Below, piece by piece: positions 63,767 to 64,000 of a stretch of 64,000 nucleotides of DNA. The notes beneath the pieces were generated by a model. It was given only the letters and a program-made list of their open reading frames with translations, was not told the origin of the DNA and did no database searches. The stretch spans positions 1-64,000 of the forward strand of contig CAYGUV010000008.1 in NCBI GenBank assembly GCA_964353185.1. Reading direction: 5' to 3'. How positions within the stretch are numbered: position 1 is the stretch's first letter; each line of letters starts with the position of its first letter. The DNA is from GCA-2708415 sp964353185. Its GTDB lineage: Bacteria > Pseudomonadota > Alphaproteobacteria > Micavibrionales > Micavibrionaceae. The translations under genes were made by a program, and so were the position numbers.

Positions 63767-64000
63767 ATGAGAAAGTTAATCGAAAAACGTTATTTATTGC
63801 GCCAAAACATGGTTTTTATTGTGGCTTTATCGCTGACAATTTATTTCTCATATCATCTTATTGCGGGGCCGCGTGGCTATTTTGAGTTAAAAGACTTGGA
63901 GTATAATATTTCTTTAGAGGCGGATAATTTACAAGTGCTTGAGCAAGAACGTATTGCGATTGAAAAAAAGGTCGTTATGATGCGCCCAGGGTCGATTGAC
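63767..64000 (+). CDS. ftsB: Septum formation initiator FtsB/DivIC family (partial, 3' end outside)
   Basis: The first 78 residues of a cell-division protein. A short basic cytoplasmic start (MRKLIEKRYLLRQN) leads into one helix (about residues 15-31), then GPRGYFELKDLEYNISLEADNLQVLEQERIAIEKKV, the typical FtsB coiled-coil with the Gly-Tyr-Leu-type turn. FtsB links FtsQ to septal synthesis. It follows eno in many alphaproteobacteria. The frame is open at the window end. Confidence 0.88.
   Translation, partial: MRKLIEKRYLLRQNMVFIVALSLTIYFSYHLIAGPRGYFELKDLEYNISLEADNLQVLEQERIAIEKKVVMMRPGSID

Noticed and set aside
1..64000. tRNA, rRNA or CRISPR arrays
   Set aside because: Reading the intergenic regions gave no cloverleaf-like segment, no rRNA-like stretch and no regularly spaced direct repeats.

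Overview
The window is a near-continuous housekeeping stretch of an alphaproteobacterial chromosome with moderate-to-low GC and no rRNA, tRNA, CRISPR array, insertion-sequence transposase or prophage that I could find. The class assignment rests on gene order: nuoG-N followed by birA, coaX and RNase J; proS-lolC-lolD-dnaE; rpsB-tsf-pyrH-frr-uppS-cdsA-dxr-rseP-bamA-skp-lpxD-fabZ-lpxA-lpxI-lpxB; gltX-gltA facing comEC, lexA and trpCDGE; and tpiA-secG-pyrG-kdsA-eno-ftsB. LexA also has a GTTC-N7-GTTC type operator. Standalone LpxI, RNase J and ComEC, plus a full LPS pathway, suggest a deep-branching free-living or predatory/host-associated alphaproteobacterium rather than a reduced rickettsia; the genus cannot be named from sequence alone.

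Layout. 1-16.2 kb: complex I operon (nuoF end, then nuoG to nuoN) interrupted by an inverted purL-purQ-DUF2798 block, by a MazG-like pyrophosphatase and by a 554-bp gap with its own promoter; birA and coaX follow. 16.2-27.2 kb: RNase J, a GNAT enzyme, two envelope proteins, an archaeal/eukaryotic-type prolyl-tRNA synthetase, the LolCD lipoprotein exporter, an inverted glycosyltransferase and DNA polymerase III alpha. 28-43.6 kb: translation and envelope super-operon, from ribosomal protein S2 and EF-Ts through UMP kinase, ribosome recycling, undecaprenyl and phospholipid precursors and isoprenoid synthesis to the outer-membrane assembly factor BamA and lipid A enzymes. 43.6-56.2 kb: citrate synthase and glutamyl-tRNA synthetase, ComEC, LexA, and a tryptophan cluster split by an inverted polysaccharide deacetylase. 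56.3-64 kb: triosephosphate isomerase with a small GIY-YIG mobile unit at its 3' end, SecG, CTP synthase, an entericidin-like lipoprotein, KDO8P synthase, enolase, an RNase H-like protein and the start of ftsB.

Recurring theme. The conserved plus-strand backbone is repeatedly punctuated by genes in opposite orientation (purL/Q, GT2, two unknown proteins, deacetylase, GNAT, RNase H-like). Four convergent gene pairs share a 4-base stop overlap. The most unusual locus is 57.0-57.5 kb: a 337-bp unit with a GIY-YIG gene whose start and stop lie at or inside inverted repeats, followed by a decayed second copy of the tpiA 3' end in matching frame. That arrangement suggests insertion into, or duplication of, the end of tpiA.
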